Assembly (NCBI RefSeq): GCF_947495455.1
Contig: NZ_CANLZC010000007.1
Location: 24,112 to 88,111 of the forward strand
Reading direction: 5' to 3'
Origin: an uncultured Shewanella sp.
Lineage (GTDB): Bacteria > Pseudomonadota > Gammaproteobacteria > Enterobacterales > Shewanellaceae
Length of the DNA: 64,000 nt
A program made the position numbers and the translations under genes. This document shows positions 1 to 8,072 of the stretch, in pieces; the first letter of the stretch is position 1; every line of letters begins with the position of its first letter. The notes under the pieces were generated by a model, which saw only the letters and a list, made by a program, of their open reading frames with translations, searched no databases and was not told the origin of the DNA.

Positions 1-2
1 AA

Positions 3-212
3 AATGCGGCAAAAGGGATCTACCCACTATCTCGGTACTTATATGTTTATGTCAACAAAGCGCCCAATAAAGAATTAGCACCAATGGATCGTGAGTTTAT
101 TCGCTTTATTTTATCAAAACAAGGCCAAAAGATTGTTGAAAAAGACGGATATGTGGCTTTACCTCGCGGTGTGATTGCGAAAGATTTAGCGAAAGCAGGT
201 ATTCGCTTGTAA
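3..212 (+). CDS. PstS-family phosphate-binding protein, C-terminal part only
   Basis: The reading frame enters from the left edge (first full codon at base 3) and ends at TAA 210-212, giving the last 69 residues. The string YPLSRYLYVYVNKAPNKELA followed by a segment reading FIRFILSKQGQKIVEKDGY is typical of the C-terminal lobe of periplasmic phosphate-binding proteins of the PstS type, where this helix packs near the ligand cleft. By family knowledge the protein would bind phosphate in the periplasm for an ABC importer or for phosphate sensing. The start, signal peptide and upstream partners lie outside the window, so whether a pst operon is present cannot be judged. Confidence 0.8.
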   Translation, partial: NAAKGIYPLSRYLYVYVNKAPNKELAPMDREFIRFILSKQGQKIVEKDGYVALPRGVIAKDLAKAGIRL

Positions 213-227
213 TATTAGTTACATTTA

Positions 228-262
228 GAAAAGGCCTCCTTATGGTGATGGTGGCTTTTTTG
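228..262 (+). terminator. Probable terminator of the PstS-like gene
   Basis: An imperfect stem (AAAAGGCC-TCC against GGTGGCTTTT) is followed by a run of T residues, 16 bases after the stop codon of the PstS-like gene. The stem has a bulge, so the call is moderate. Confidence 0.55.
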
Positions 263-274
263 TTAGGGATGCAT

Positions 275-306
275 AAAAAATGGCAACGCTCCAAGGAGGG
301 TTGCCA
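275..306 (-). terminator. Minus-strand terminator-like hairpin opening each array unit
   Basis: Read on the minus strand, the hairpin TGGCAAC...GTTGCCA is followed directly by six T residues, the form of a Rho-independent terminator. Equivalent hairpins with T-runs lie at 611-642, 916-947, 1265-1296 and 1745-1776. The loop differs between copies (CAAG, TAAA, AAAA) while the arms stay intact, which suggests that the structure is kept. On the plus strand no T-run follows, so any terminated transcript should be leftward. Confidence 0.6.
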
Positions 307-457
307 TACAATAACAGTCGTTTCAGGAAAATCAGAACAAGGTTAAACTGGATATTACGCTAGCCGTATCACATTGTTGCTTGTTCATTGTCACTTTCCA
401 TATTGACCATAGTAAGTAAAAGTCAGCACAAAATATGCTTCAATAGGGAGATGATAA

Positions 458-505
458 ATGATGAAACCATTCAAAAATAATCGCTTCATAGTATCAGAGC
501 GTTGA
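458..505 (+). CDS. Candidate 15-aa small ORF, array copy 1
   Basis: The frame encodes MMKPFKNNRFIVSER. AGGGAG lies seven bases upstream of the first ATG, a good ribosome-binding site. Five copies of this frame exist, with starts at 458, 794, 1099, 1448 and 2030. All keep the ribosome-binding site, both ATG codons, the length and a stop. The only differences inside the frame are TGA/TAA at the stop and one Val-to-Ile change in the fifth copy. Recent duplication alone could explain the similarity, so coding is unproven. The peptide is basic and not strongly hydrophobic, and I recognise no family. Confidence 0.35.
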   Translation: MMKPFKNNRFIVSER

Positions 506-610
506 AATGCACATAAGTTCCATTCTTTTTCAAAAAAGATTGAAAAAATGGCGAGAGAGCATGAAAAAAAGCAAATAAAATGGAACGTAACACTGCACTG
601 GAGATAGCGA

Positions 611-915
611 AAAAAATGGCAACGCTCTAAAGAGGGTTGCCATACAACAACAGTCGTTTCAGGAAAATCAGAACAAGATTAAACTGGATATTACGCTAGC
701 CGTATCACATTGTTGCTTGTTCATTGTCACTTTCCATATTGACCATAATAAGTAAAAGTCAGCACAAAATATGCTTCAATAGGGAGATGATAAATGATGA
801 AACCATTCAAAAATAATCGCTTCATAGTATCAGAGCGTTGAAATGCACATAAGTTCCATGCTTTTTCAAAAAAGAGCAAATAAAATGGAACGTAACACTG
901 CACTGGAGATAGCGA
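611..915. repeat. Array unit 2 (305 bp)
   Basis: Second unit, with its hairpin at 617-642. It is nearly identical to unit 1 up to about 880. The segment between the core and the right end is about 30 bases shorter than in unit 1. In this unit and unit 1 the minus strand stays open for a hydrophobic 32-codon frame opposite the core, but units 3 to 5 carry a TAG in it. Confidence 0.9.
794..841 (+). CDS. Candidate 15-aa small ORF, array copy 2
   Basis: Same peptide as copy 1 (MMKPFKNNRFIVSER) with the same AGGGAG site and a TGA stop. Confidence 0.35.
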   Translation: MMKPFKNNRFIVSER

Positions 916-1264
916 AAAAAATGGCAACGCTCTAAAGAGGGTTGCCATACAATAACAGTCGTTTCAGGAAAATCAGAACAAGGTTAAACTGGATATTACG
1001 CTAGCCGTATCACATTGTTGCTTGTTCATTGTCACTTTCCATATTGACCCTAGTAAGTAAAAGTCAGCACAAAATATGCTTCAATAGGGAGATGATAAAT
1101 GATGAAACCATTCAAAAATAATCGCTTCATAGTATCAGAGCGTTAAAATGCACATAAGTTCCATTCTTTTTCAAAAAAGATTGAAAAAATGGCGAGAGAG
1201 CGTGAGAAAAAGAGTGAAAAAAGAGCAAATAAAATAGAGCATAACAGTGTTCTTGAAACAGCGA
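916..1264. repeat. Array unit 3 (349 bp)
   Basis: Third unit, with its hairpin at 922-947. The core is intact and the small frame ends in TAA instead of TGA. The right-hand end is longer and has diverged from units 1 and 2, so divergence lies outside the core. Confidence 0.9.
1099..1146 (+). CDS. Candidate 15-aa small ORF, array copy 3
   Basis: Same peptide as copy 1. The stop is TAA, a change that leaves the product unaltered. Confidence 0.35.
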   Translation: MMKPFKNNRFIVSER

Positions 1265-1555
1265 AAAAAATGGCAACGCTCTAAAGAGGGTTGCCATACA
1301 ATAACAGTCGTTTCAGGAAAATCAGAACAAGGTTAAACTGGATATTACGCTAGCCGTATCACATTGTTGCTTGTTCATTGTCACTTTCCATATTGACCCT
1401 AGTAAATAAAAGTCAGCACAAAATATGCTTCAATAGGGAGATGATAAATGATGAAACCATTCAAAAATAATCGCTTCATAGTATCAGAGCGTTGAAATGC
1501 ACATAAGTTCAATGCTTTTTAAAAAAGAATGAAAAAATGACGAGAAAGTGTGACC
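1265..1555. repeat. Array unit 4, right end lost
   Basis: Fourth unit, with its hairpin at 1271-1296. It matches the others until about 1550 and then gives way to unrelated sequence (about 1556-1744) in which I see no gene. The core and its 15-codon frame are intact. Confidence 0.88.
1448..1495 (+). CDS. Candidate 15-aa small ORF, array copy 4
   Basis: Same peptide as copy 1, with AGGGAG and both ATG codons conserved and a TGA stop. Confidence 0.35.
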   Translation: MMKPFKNNRFIVSER

Positions 1556-1744
1556 GAATTCAGTTGATCATGTCAGAAGGTGCAAAGAGAATAAAGACAC
1601 ATTGGTTATTTGGTTTTGCTATCAGTGAGTGATGATTTTTGTTTTCAGGGTTTCTATATTGAAAAGTTGACTGAGGATGGCGTTTTTGGACTTCTGATTG
1701 GAAAGTGCCGCCATAAAATGAGACGTTAGATAGAAAATGCACAT

Positions 1745-2110
1745 AAAAAATGGCAACCCTCAAAAGAGTGTTGCCAACAAGAATCGTTAAATGAAAAATG
1801 TAAACAATAACAACATATTCAATACCTCAGTATTGCTTGTAACAAAAACAGATTATGGGGTTCATGCTGCGCTAGTTGAGCATGAGTACATAATTTTTTG
1901 CTACAGAGCCCTAACGATAATAGTGTTGGCCTGATGTATTGAAGTGATGCTTTTGTTCATTGTCATTTTCCATATTGACCCTAGTAAGTAAAAGTCAGCA
2001 CAAAATATGCTTCAATAGGGAGATGATAAATGATGAAACCATTCAAAAATAATCGCTTCATAATATCAGAGCGTTAAAATGCACATAAGTTCCATTCTTT
2101 TTTAAAAAAG
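1745..2110. repeat. Array unit 5, conserved core in an unrelated left half
   Basis: The unit opens with its own version of the hairpin (1751-1776, loop AAAA). The next 170 bases or so do not match units 1 to 4. Similarity resumes at about 1950 (TTGTTCATTGTCA) and continues through the core to about 2105. The shared 150 bases therefore mark the part kept in all five units: the possible promoter, the ribosome-binding site and the 15-codon frame. Confidence 0.85.
2030..2077 (+). CDS. Candidate 15-aa small ORF, array copy 5
   Basis: The frame encodes MMKPFKNNRFIISER, differing from the other copies by one Val-to-Ile change (GTA to ATA). AGGGAG is conserved and the stop is TAA. A conservative change in the most diverged unit fits purifying selection only weakly, because it is a single event. 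Confidence 0.35.
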   Translation: MMKPFKNNRFIISER

Positions 2111-2173
2111 TACAAAAAATTTTTGAACGCTAGTGATAAAAGTAAGGGCTTTTCTTGTCATAGGAATAGGTAC

Positions 2174-2214
2174 AAAAAAGGCAACTACCTTGATGAAATC
2201 AAGTGTTGCCTTTT
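2174..2214. terminator. Strong bidirectional terminator closing the array
   Basis: The arms AAAAGGCAACT-CCTTGAT and ATCAAG-GTTGCCTTTT surround a GAA loop. There is a T-run on the plus strand and a longer one on the minus strand. It would end rightward transcription from the last array unit. The remaining 2215-2363 holds only AT-rich sequence. Confidence 0.75.
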
Positions 2215-2363
2215 GATCAATTTATTGATCAATGGGGTTTATTAGAAACCCCAAGGGAGAATGATGAACATTAAAAAACATGCTCAATCAATTAGAGTGG
2301 CGTTTTTACTAATAGTTCAACATTTATCAATAAAAAAATAAATCTATGTATTGATTAAATTAT

Positions 2364-2846
2364 CTATAAGAGCTCAAGGATTTTATTTTCCAAATCTTCC
2401 GGTTTGGTGGTAGGTGAGTATCGCTTGATGACATGGCCATGCTTATCAACGAGAAATTTAGTGAAATTCCATTTGATATTTTCAGAGCCTAACACGCCTT
2501 TTGCAGATTTTTTTAAGAATTGATAGAGAGGGTGACTTTGCTTGCCATTGACATCTATTTTTTGAAATAAAGGAAAGGAGACACCAAAATTGACTTCGCA
2601 AAAAGCGCTGATTTCTTCATTATTGCCCTTCTCTTGTTGGCCGAACTGGTTACAAGGAAAACCTAGAATGATGAGATCTTTCGATTGATACTTTCTATAC
2701 AGTGCTTCTAGCGCCTTATATTGGGGAGTGAAGCCACATTGACTTGCTGTATTGACAATCAAAAGTACTTTATTTTCATATTGTTTGAAATCGATTCGAG
2801 TCCCTTTTATATCGACAGCAGAAAATTGATAAATAGATTCCGACAT
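2364..2846 (-). CDS. Glutathione peroxidase family protein (BtuE/thioredoxin-peroxidase type)
   Basis: A 160-residue thiol peroxidase that reduces hydrogen and organic peroxides using thioredoxin or glutathione. The peroxidatic Cys37 sits in NTASQCGFTPQY. GFPCNQFGQQE (Cys65 with the conserved Gln) and KWNFTKFLVD (Trp126-Asn127) complete the usual catalytic set. Length and motif order fit the bacterial BtuE/Gpx family. No signal peptide is seen, so it is probably cytoplasmic. A longer frame begins at 2891, but the start at 2846 is preceded by AAAAAGGAC and matches the family N-terminus, so I chose it. The gene stands alone. Confidence 0.9.
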   Translation of the reverse strand: MSESIYQFSAVDIKGTRIDFKQYENKVLLIVNTASQCGFTPQYKALEALYRKYQSKDLIILGFPCNQFGQQEKGNNEEISAFCEVNFGVSFPLFQKIDVNGKQSHPLYQFLKKSAKGVLGSENIKWNFTKFLVDKHGHVIKRYSPTTKPEDLENKILELL

Positions 2847-3086
2847 AGATTTGTCCTTTTTATACTGTGTGTCTGAATGTTGACTGAGCATTATCGGGAT
2901 CGCAATTCAAAGCTTTGCTTAAAAGGCTTTTATTCCTGCAGGATCCCGCATCTTGAAGTATCACGGATCGACATCAGCTGGTACCGTAATCCTTTTTTTA
3001 CTTTAGCGGTATTTTAGATTGTGCACAACTTATTTTCTGTGCAGGAGAAAATCAGGGGGCTGTGATCCAGTCCCCTGTTGGAATCA

Positions 3087-4472
3087 TTATCGATTTTTGG
3101 TCATCTTAGCGACAAACATGCCATCACTATTGGCTTCAAATGGCCATATCGTCAGCATTTTGTGTTGTTCATGAGTAAATGGATGTGTGAGGGTATCAAG
3201 ACTGTACTCAGGGTTGGTTTGTAAAAATGCCTTTACAACGTCTTCATTTTCTATCGATGACAGAGAGCAAGTGGCGTAGATTAATTTTCCCCCCACTTTT
3301 ACAGCTTTAGCGCTACGATTTAAAATATCCGTTTGTAAAAGCGCTTTTTGGGTAACCGCTGCGCTCTGACTGATCCAACGCAGATCGGGATTTCGTCGCC
3401 ATGTACCGATACAGCTGCATGGTGCATCAACCAAAACACCATCGAAACTATTCGCTTTTACAGGTAACTCATTATTTATCCAAGCCTGAGTTTTAATGCC
3501 TTTATATTTGGCTCGTTTTGCACGTTTATTTAATTCTTCTAAGGCCTTATGTCGAATATCTGATGCAATTATTTTTCCGCTGCTTTGAGGATCTTGTTGT
3601 AACATTATTGAGCGGAGTTGTAAGCTTTTTCCTCCAGCACCAGAGCAAGCGTCCCACCAGTGCTCATTGGGCTTAGGGGCACATATATGACCAATGACTT
3701 GTGAAGCCAAATCTTGTATTTCTAATTGCCCTTGTTTATAGAGTGCGAGCCCGTTGAGATTAATATTTTTGTGGCCTAAATGAATACTGTCCGTAAAAGG
3801 GGAGTCAGCCTTAGCCTCTATGTCAGCTCTTTGTAATAATTCTAGTGCTTTTTGTGTGCTTATATTTTGTGCTCTTCCCCAAATGGGAGGCCGAGAACTG
3901 AAAGCCTCAATGAGTAACGTTTCATTTTCTTTAGTAAAAATGCCCATGTTTCTAGCCCAATCTGGGACTAAATCAAGTAAGGGAAAGTCTAAACTGGTGA
4001 GCTGCTTAAGTAAGGCTTGCTTAGCTTGATGTGAGTGCAAGTCAATATGATCAGTTTTAAGTCTCTCGTTAGTGAAGGATTGCTCCGTATCGAGATAAGG
4101 CAAAAATAAAGATACATTCACAGGGCTAAGTTTGGCGAACTGGAGCCATGATTCGATAATGTTATGCCAGCTGTGTTTTTCAAATAAACCAACGAGGCTC
4201 AGTTGAACATACCAGTTAAGCGCATCATTTTCTTGTATTTGTATTTTTTTTATCCAGCCCCACCAACGAAACAAGGCAAATAAGGTTTCTCTAATGACTT
4301 TTCTATCTTTAGAACCGTGCTTTTTATTGTCTCTGAAATACCGAGCTAAGACACGGTCGGCTGGTGATTCTGTGGTGATAATTTCATTAAAAAGAGAGTG
4401 CAGTGTATGACTATAACTGAGCGCACGTTTTTGCAAAGGTGTGAGCGCCTGAATATTGAGGGGGGTATCCAT
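3087..4472 (-). CDS. RsmB/NOP-type RNA cytosine-C5 methyltransferase
   Basis: This SAM-dependent enzyme probably makes m5C in rRNA. The SAM-binding motif I is DACSGAGGK (274-282). The two family cysteines appear in DAPCSCIGTW (Cys352) and YATCSLSS (Cys402), the latter being the expected catalytic thiol. The N-terminal 180 residues resemble the helical NusB-like region of RsmB-type enzymes only loosely, and the 461 residues are a little longer than RsmB. It is therefore better called RsmB-like than RsmB. The start at 4472 lacks an obvious ribosome-binding site. It is monocistronic, divergent from phnA across about 230 bp. Confidence 0.88.
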   Translation of the reverse strand: MDTPLNIQALTPLQKRALSYSHTLHSLFNEIITTESPADRVLARYFRDNKKHGSKDRKVIRETLFALFRWWGWIKKIQIQENDALNWYVQLSLVGLFEKHSWHNIIESWLQFAKLSPVNVSLFLPYLDTEQSFTNERLKTDHIDLHSHQAKQALLKQLTSLDFPLLDLVPDWARNMGIFTKENETLLIEAFSSRPPIWGRAQNISTQKALELLQRADIEAKADSPFTDSIHLGHKNINLNGLALYKQGQLEIQDLASQVIGHICAPKPNEHWWDACSGAGGKSLQLRSIMLQQDPQSSGKIIASDIRHKALEELNKRAKRAKYKGIKTQAWINNELPVKANSFDGVLVDAPCSCIGTWRRNPDLRWISQSAAVTQKALLQTDILNRSAKAVKVGGKLIYATCSLSSIENEDVVKAFLQTNPEYSLDTLTHPFTHEQHKMLTIWPFEANSDGMFVAKMTKNR

Positions 4473-4704
4473 GAATAAGAGCCTAGATCTAAATGCTGAC
4501 GGGAATGACGAGCATGGATTAACATTGAAAAGGATTATACCTCTAAATGGTTTGAGAGTGGTAGTTCACACCGATGAAAGCAGGGTTAAGTAAAAATAAT
4601 GCCCTCAAAAAGTGATATGAAGGACTTTGTGTTTCGCGTATTTCAAGTTTTTTAATGATGGGATACAATGCAGCGAAATTTTATACGGATAATCGAAAAG
4701 AGTT

Positions 4705-5268
4705 ATGACAACTGAATTACGTCAACGTTGTGAGAACAAATGTGAGCTGTGCGGTGCAGGTACAGAATTAGTGGTATTTGAGTTACCTTATTCAGGTGCA
4801 CATCATGACAATGAATTGATGGTTTGTCATACGTGTCATGAGCAAATTATGGCGCCAGATAAAATGGATGTGAATCATTGGCGATGCTTAAATGACAGCA
4901 TGTGGAGTACTGTTCCGGCCGTGCAAGTGATGGCTGCGAGAATGTTGAAGCGTTTAGAGTTTGAGAGTTGGGCTCAAGATCTAACGGATATGCTTTATTT
5001 AGAGGATGATTTACAAGCCTGGGTGGATGCAGAAACTGTTAATACACAAGAGCAGGTGGCCTCCACAGTGGATAGTAACGGCGCTATTTTAGAGGCGGGT
5101 GATAATGTTGTGATCATTAAAGATCTGAATGTAAAAGGTACCAGCTTTGTCGCTAAGAGAGGGACCACAGTGCGTAATATTTCGCTGACAAATAACCCTG
5201 AACATATTGAGGGGCGTGTTAATGGAACCCGTATTGTTATTTTGACATGCTTCGTCAAAAAATCATGA
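4705..5268 (+). CDS. PhnA/YjdM-family protein with N-terminal zinc ribbon
   Basis: A 187-residue protein. The first 50 residues carry cysteine pairs CENKCELCG and CHTCHE, as in a zinc ribbon. The last 65 residues (from ILEAGDNVVIIKDLNVKG) form the small beta-barrel PhnA domain. Despite the historical name, PhnA/YjdM proteins have no proven role in phosphonate breakdown, and no phosphonate genes are nearby, so function is left open. A hairpin terminator follows directly, which separates it from yaiI. Confidence 0.85.
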   Translation: MTTELRQRCENKCELCGAGTELVVFELPYSGAHHDNELMVCHTCHEQIMAPDKMDVNHWRCLNDSMWSTVPAVQVMAARMLKRLEFESWAQDLTDMLYLEDDLQAWVDAETVNTQEQVASTVDSNGAILEAGDNVVIIKDLNVKGTSFVAKRGTTVRNISLTNNPEHIEGRVNGTRIVILTCFVKKS

Positions 5269-5282
5269 TTTAAATGGGTAAA

Positions 5283-5308
5283 GCCAACCTAATAAGTTGG
5301 CGTTTTTT
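5283..5308 (+). terminator. Terminator after the phnA-like gene
   Basis: The arms GCCAAC and GTTGGC enclose a short loop and are followed by six T residues. The hairpin overlaps the upstream extension of the yaiI frame, which argues that yaiI starts downstream of it at 5325. Confidence 0.8.
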
Positions 5309-5324
5309 AACGACGGAGAAAGTG

Positions 5325-5777
5325 ATGAAAATTTGGGTCGATGCCGATGCTTGTCCTAGTGTGATTAAAGAGATCCTGTTCAGGGCGGCTGATAGAACGC
5401 AAACAGTGACAACATTTATTGCCAATCATACTATTCGAATCCCCCCTTCCGCTTTTATTAAAATGATCACTGTATCGTCAGGTTTTGATGTTGCAGATGA
5501 TGAAATCGTTAAGCGATTGTCGCCTCAAGATTTAGTGATAACAGCCGATATTCCACTGGCCTCTGAGGTGATAGATAAAGGTGCGGTTGCACTGAATCCA
5601 AGAGGAGAGCTTTATACCCACCATAATATTAAAGGGATTTTAAATATGCGTGATTTTATGGATACTATGCGTTCAAGTGGTGTGCAAACGGGAGGACCGT
5701 CTGCTATGACTCAAGCTCAGAGGCAGGCTTTTTCTAATCAGCTAGATAAAATATTAACCGCTAATCAGAAAAAATAA
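5325..5777 (+). CDS. yaiI: YaiI/YqxD-family protein (UPF0178)
   Basis: A 150-residue protein of the UPF0178 family, which has a PIN-like fold; its biochemical role is not established. The hallmark start [11 protein letters not shown] and the segments [11 protein letters not shown] and [11 protein letters not shown] are clear. I chose ATG 5325 because CGGAG lies just upstream and because the longer frame from 5274 would run through the phnA terminator. A strong bidirectional terminator follows the stop. No partner gene is suggested by context. Confidence 0.9.
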   Translation: MKIWVDADACPSVIKEILFRAADRTQTVTTFIANHTIRIPPSAFIKMITVSSGFDVADDEIVKRLSPQDLVITADIPLASEVIDKGAVALNPRGELYTHHNIKGILNMRDFMDTMRSSGVQTGGPSAMTQAQRQAFSNQLDKILTANQKK

Positions 5778-5806
5778 AAACGCCTAGATCTGGCATAGGC
5801 GTTTTT
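5776..5806. terminator. Bidirectional terminator between yaiI and the symporter gene
   Basis: AAAAACGCCTA and TAGGCGTTTTT form a perfect 11-base stem with flanking A and T runs, serving the two convergent genes. Confidence 0.9.
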
Positions 5807-5834
5807 ATCATTCTGCTTTTTTAATATTAGAAGA

Positions 5835-7097
5835 TTAAGCTTCAGCATTCAGTTGTGGATTGGCTTCTCGTTGTTCAGGTGTTTTCTCTGAGTGATCAAC
5901 AATACTGACAACGGCAGAATCACCGACAACGTTAGTACTGGTACAGAACATATCAATAATACGATCTAATGCGGCAACGAGGGCGATGGCTTCAATAGGC
6001 AATCCAAGTTGATGAATAAGTACACCAATCATCACGATACCACCACCTGGTACACCGCCAGCGCCAACAGAGAGTAAAAATACGCTAAAGGCAAGTACGG
6101 GTAGTTGATTTACTGTGATGGGATGACCAAAAGCATTTCCCACAAAGAAAGCTGCTACGGTAATATAAATTGCCACACCACTCATGTTCATTGTGGCTCC
6201 CATGGGAACACCAAAACCTGCAATACTGGGTTTAACACCTAGCTTTTCAGTTAAGGTACGCATAGTGACAGGGATAGTGGCGTTTGAACTGGCCGTTGAT
6301 AAAGCAAATAAGAATTGCTCACGGGTTCTACGGCGAAATTGAGAAGCGGTAATGTTGGTTGTTAACCCAACAATAATGGGGTAAACCACTAAGGCCCATA
6401 AAGCCAGTAGAGCAACGATTAATGCCATGTAGCTAAAGACACTGATGAAAGCATCTGGTTTAAAGGTTGCTCCCAGTTTTACCATTAGCGCAAAGACACC
6501 GATAGGGGCAATACTCATCACTACGGTGATCATTTTTAGCATGACTTTATTGGCATGCTGAAAGAAAATAACCACAGGTTTGACTTCATCACCTAGTGAT
6601 TTGATTATACCGCCTGTGAGTAAAGCCATGAAGATGACTTGAAGCATATTGCCTTCGTAAAAGGCTTTGACTGGATTGCTGGGAATAATATTGACTATCA
6701 TGTCTATGAAGCCAGGTAATTCTGTTGCGGTAAGCTTGGCATCTTTAGCACCCGATAACACCATGCCTGCGCCTGGTTCTAACCAAAGTGCAAAGGCGAT
6801 AGCGACAACAATTGCTATCATAGTATTGACTAAATATAAAGCGAAGGTTTTACTGCCAAGACGACCAAAGGACTTTAAATCTTGTAACTCACTGACTCCT
6901 GTAACAATACTAAAAAAGACGAGGGGAACGACGAGCATCATGATTAATTGAACAAACATACTGCCTGCACCAGATGCAATATGAATTAGAGTATCACTTG
7001 CAAAACTACTGTCAGGAAAACCATATTGAATAATAGTGCCTATTATCAGGCCGGAAAATAATCCGATAAAAATGCGTGATGATAATGATTTGAACAT
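5835..7097 (-). CDS. Dicarboxylate/amino acid:cation symporter (GltP/DctA family)
   Basis: A 420-residue inner-membrane symporter of the DAACS family, which imports glutamate, aspartate or C4-dicarboxylates with sodium or protons. The first helix, the serine-rich re-entrant loop (LSTASSNATIPVT) and the NMSGVAIY segment of helix 7 are all present. So is the second hairpin region, GAGGVPGGGIVM, and the helix 8 motif DRIIDMFCTSTNVVGDS. The substrate cannot be fixed from sequence by eye. The gene is monocistronic, with an AT-rich upstream region of about 350 bp shared with the divergent FAH-family gene. Confidence 0.9.
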   Translation of the reverse strand: MFKSLSSRIFIGLFSGLIIGTIIQYGFPDSSFASDTLIHIASGAGSMFVQLIMMLVVPLVFFSIVTGVSELQDLKSFGRLGSKTFALYLVNTMIAIVVAIAFALWLEPGAGMVLSGAKDAKLTATELPGFIDMIVNIIPSNPVKAFYEGNMLQVIFMALLTGGIIKSLGDEVKPVVIFFQHANKVMLKMITVVMSIAPIGVFALMVKLGATFKPDAFISVFSYMALIVALLALWALVVYPIIVGLTTNITASQFRRRTREQFLFALSTASSNATIPVTMRTLTEKLGVKPSIAGFGVPMGATMNMSGVAIYITVAAFFVGNAFGHPITVNQLPVLAFSVFLLSVGAGGVPGGGIVMIGVLIHQLGLPIEAIALVAALDRIIDMFCTSTNVVGDSAVVSIVDHSEKTPEQREANPQLNAEA

Positions 7098-7337
7098 GAG
7101 TTTTATGCCTTCAATTATGTTGTTTATCTCTTTCCATAGAGGTCGTTTCCATTTTTAATGCTAAAAATACTCTTCGATATTTTCGTTATTAGCAAGTCTC
7201 TTTAATGATATTCAGCTAAAAAACAGGATGAAAATGATAAAATCGTCTTTTTATTTTATTTTTGTTGCAGTAATGTTTTAAATTGTTTGATTTAGTTGTT
7301 CTTAAGGGTTGCATTTTTTTCATTTGTAATCAAGTTA

Positions 7338-7365
7338 TTGTTTGATTAACATTTTTGCCTATAAA
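7338..7365 (+). promoter_or_regulatory. Candidate sigma-70 promoter for the FAH-family gene
   Basis: TTGTTT and TATAAA are separated by 16 bases, about 80 bases before the GTG start. The rest of the 7098-7445 intergenic stretch is AT-rich and must also hold the promoter of the leftward symporter gene, for which I see no clear site. Confidence 0.45.
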
Positions 7366-7445
7366 AAGCGCGTATCAATGTTAGACTTTAGTCTTGATTA
7401 GGCTTTTTTCTATCAATTTTACTTGAACATACTAAGGACACAGTT

Positions 7446-8057
7446 GTGCATTCTATAAAAGTCGATGAACAAGCGATCCAACCCTCTAAAATTGTGTGTG
7501 TGGGGCGCAATTATGTGGAGCATATAAAAGAATTGAATAATGATGTGCCGAACGACTTGGTTATTTTTATTAAGCCTAATTCTGCGATATCGACGCGATT
7601 AAAAGCTTACCATACCGAAGCTTTACATTATGAAACAGAGCTCTGTTTTCTTTATCAAGGGGGGCGTTTTTCAGCGGTTGGAGTGGGACTTGATTTAACC
7701 AAAAGAGCATTGCAAAGCCAGTTAAAGCAAAAAGGATTACCCTGGGAAAAAGCAAAGGCGTTTGATGGATCCGTTGTTTTCAGTGATTTTGTCTCAATAG
7801 ATTCAGTTGACCCTTCTTTATCTTTTTCGCTGTCTATTGATAATGAAGTCATTCAACAAGGTGATATTGCGCTAATGATCCACTCGCCTCAGGCTATTTT
7901 GGCGGATATTTTAAGTTTCATGTCCTTAGAAGATGGCGACATAGTGATGACGGGAACACCAAAAGGGGTAGGGCAATTAAAGCCAAAGAGCCATTATTGT
8001 GCCGAGGTGATGTTAAATGGTGATACCTTATTGACACAAGAGTGGTTGGCTGAATGA
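7446..8057 (+). CDS. Fumarylacetoacetate hydrolase (FAH) family protein
   Basis: A 203-residue single-domain member of the FAH superfamily, metal-dependent enzymes acting on 2-oxoacids (acylpyruvate hydrolysis or oxaloacetate decarboxylation or tautomerisation). KIVCVGRNYVEH, HYETELCFLY (the acidic metal ligand in HxExE form), KAFDGSVVFSDF and GDIVMTGTPKGVG are the family signatures. The start is GTG 7446, with AAGGA seven bases upstream; no ATG is available nearby. The substrate is not predictable. The gene converges with the methyltransferase gene, 15 bp apart. Confidence 0.88.
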   Translation: MHSIKVDEQAIQPSKIVCVGRNYVEHIKELNNDVPNDLVIFIKPNSAISTRLKAYHTEALHYETELCFLYQGGRFSAVGVGLDLTKRALQSQLKQKGLPWEKAKAFDGSVVFSDFVSIDSVDPSLSFSLSIDNEVIQQGDIALMIHSPQAILADILSFMSLEDGDIVMTGTPKGVGQLKPKSHYCAEVMLNGDTLLTQEWLAE

Positions 8058-8072
8058 CGAGCATGTTAACGA

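Larger units (their letters stand above)
275..610. repeat. Array unit 1 (336 bp)
   Basis: First of five related units. It begins with an A-run and a 26-base hairpin (281-306, arms TGGCAAC and GTTGCCA with inner CTC/GAG). A long shared segment follows, including a plus-strand core (about 385-530) that holds AGGGAG at 445-450 and a 15-codon frame at 458-505. The unit ends in AT-rich sequence before the next A-run. Unit 2 repeats it almost base for base except for a deletion near the right end and a few substitutions. No transposase, attachment site or known RNA family is recognised. Confidence 0.9.

Noticed and set aside
727..948. 73-residue minus-strand ORF in the array
   Set aside because: It runs across the repeat boundary and hairpin. 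The related hydrophobic frame is stopped by TAG in units 3 to 5, and no ribosome-binding site is present.
1560..1763. 67-residue minus-strand ORF between units 4 and 5
   Set aside because: It has no ribosome-binding site and no protein-like pattern, and it starts inside the unit boundary sequence.
275..2110. CRISPR array
   Set aside because: Repeat units are about 300-350 bp with almost no unique spacers, and there are no cas genes. This is not CRISPR geometry.
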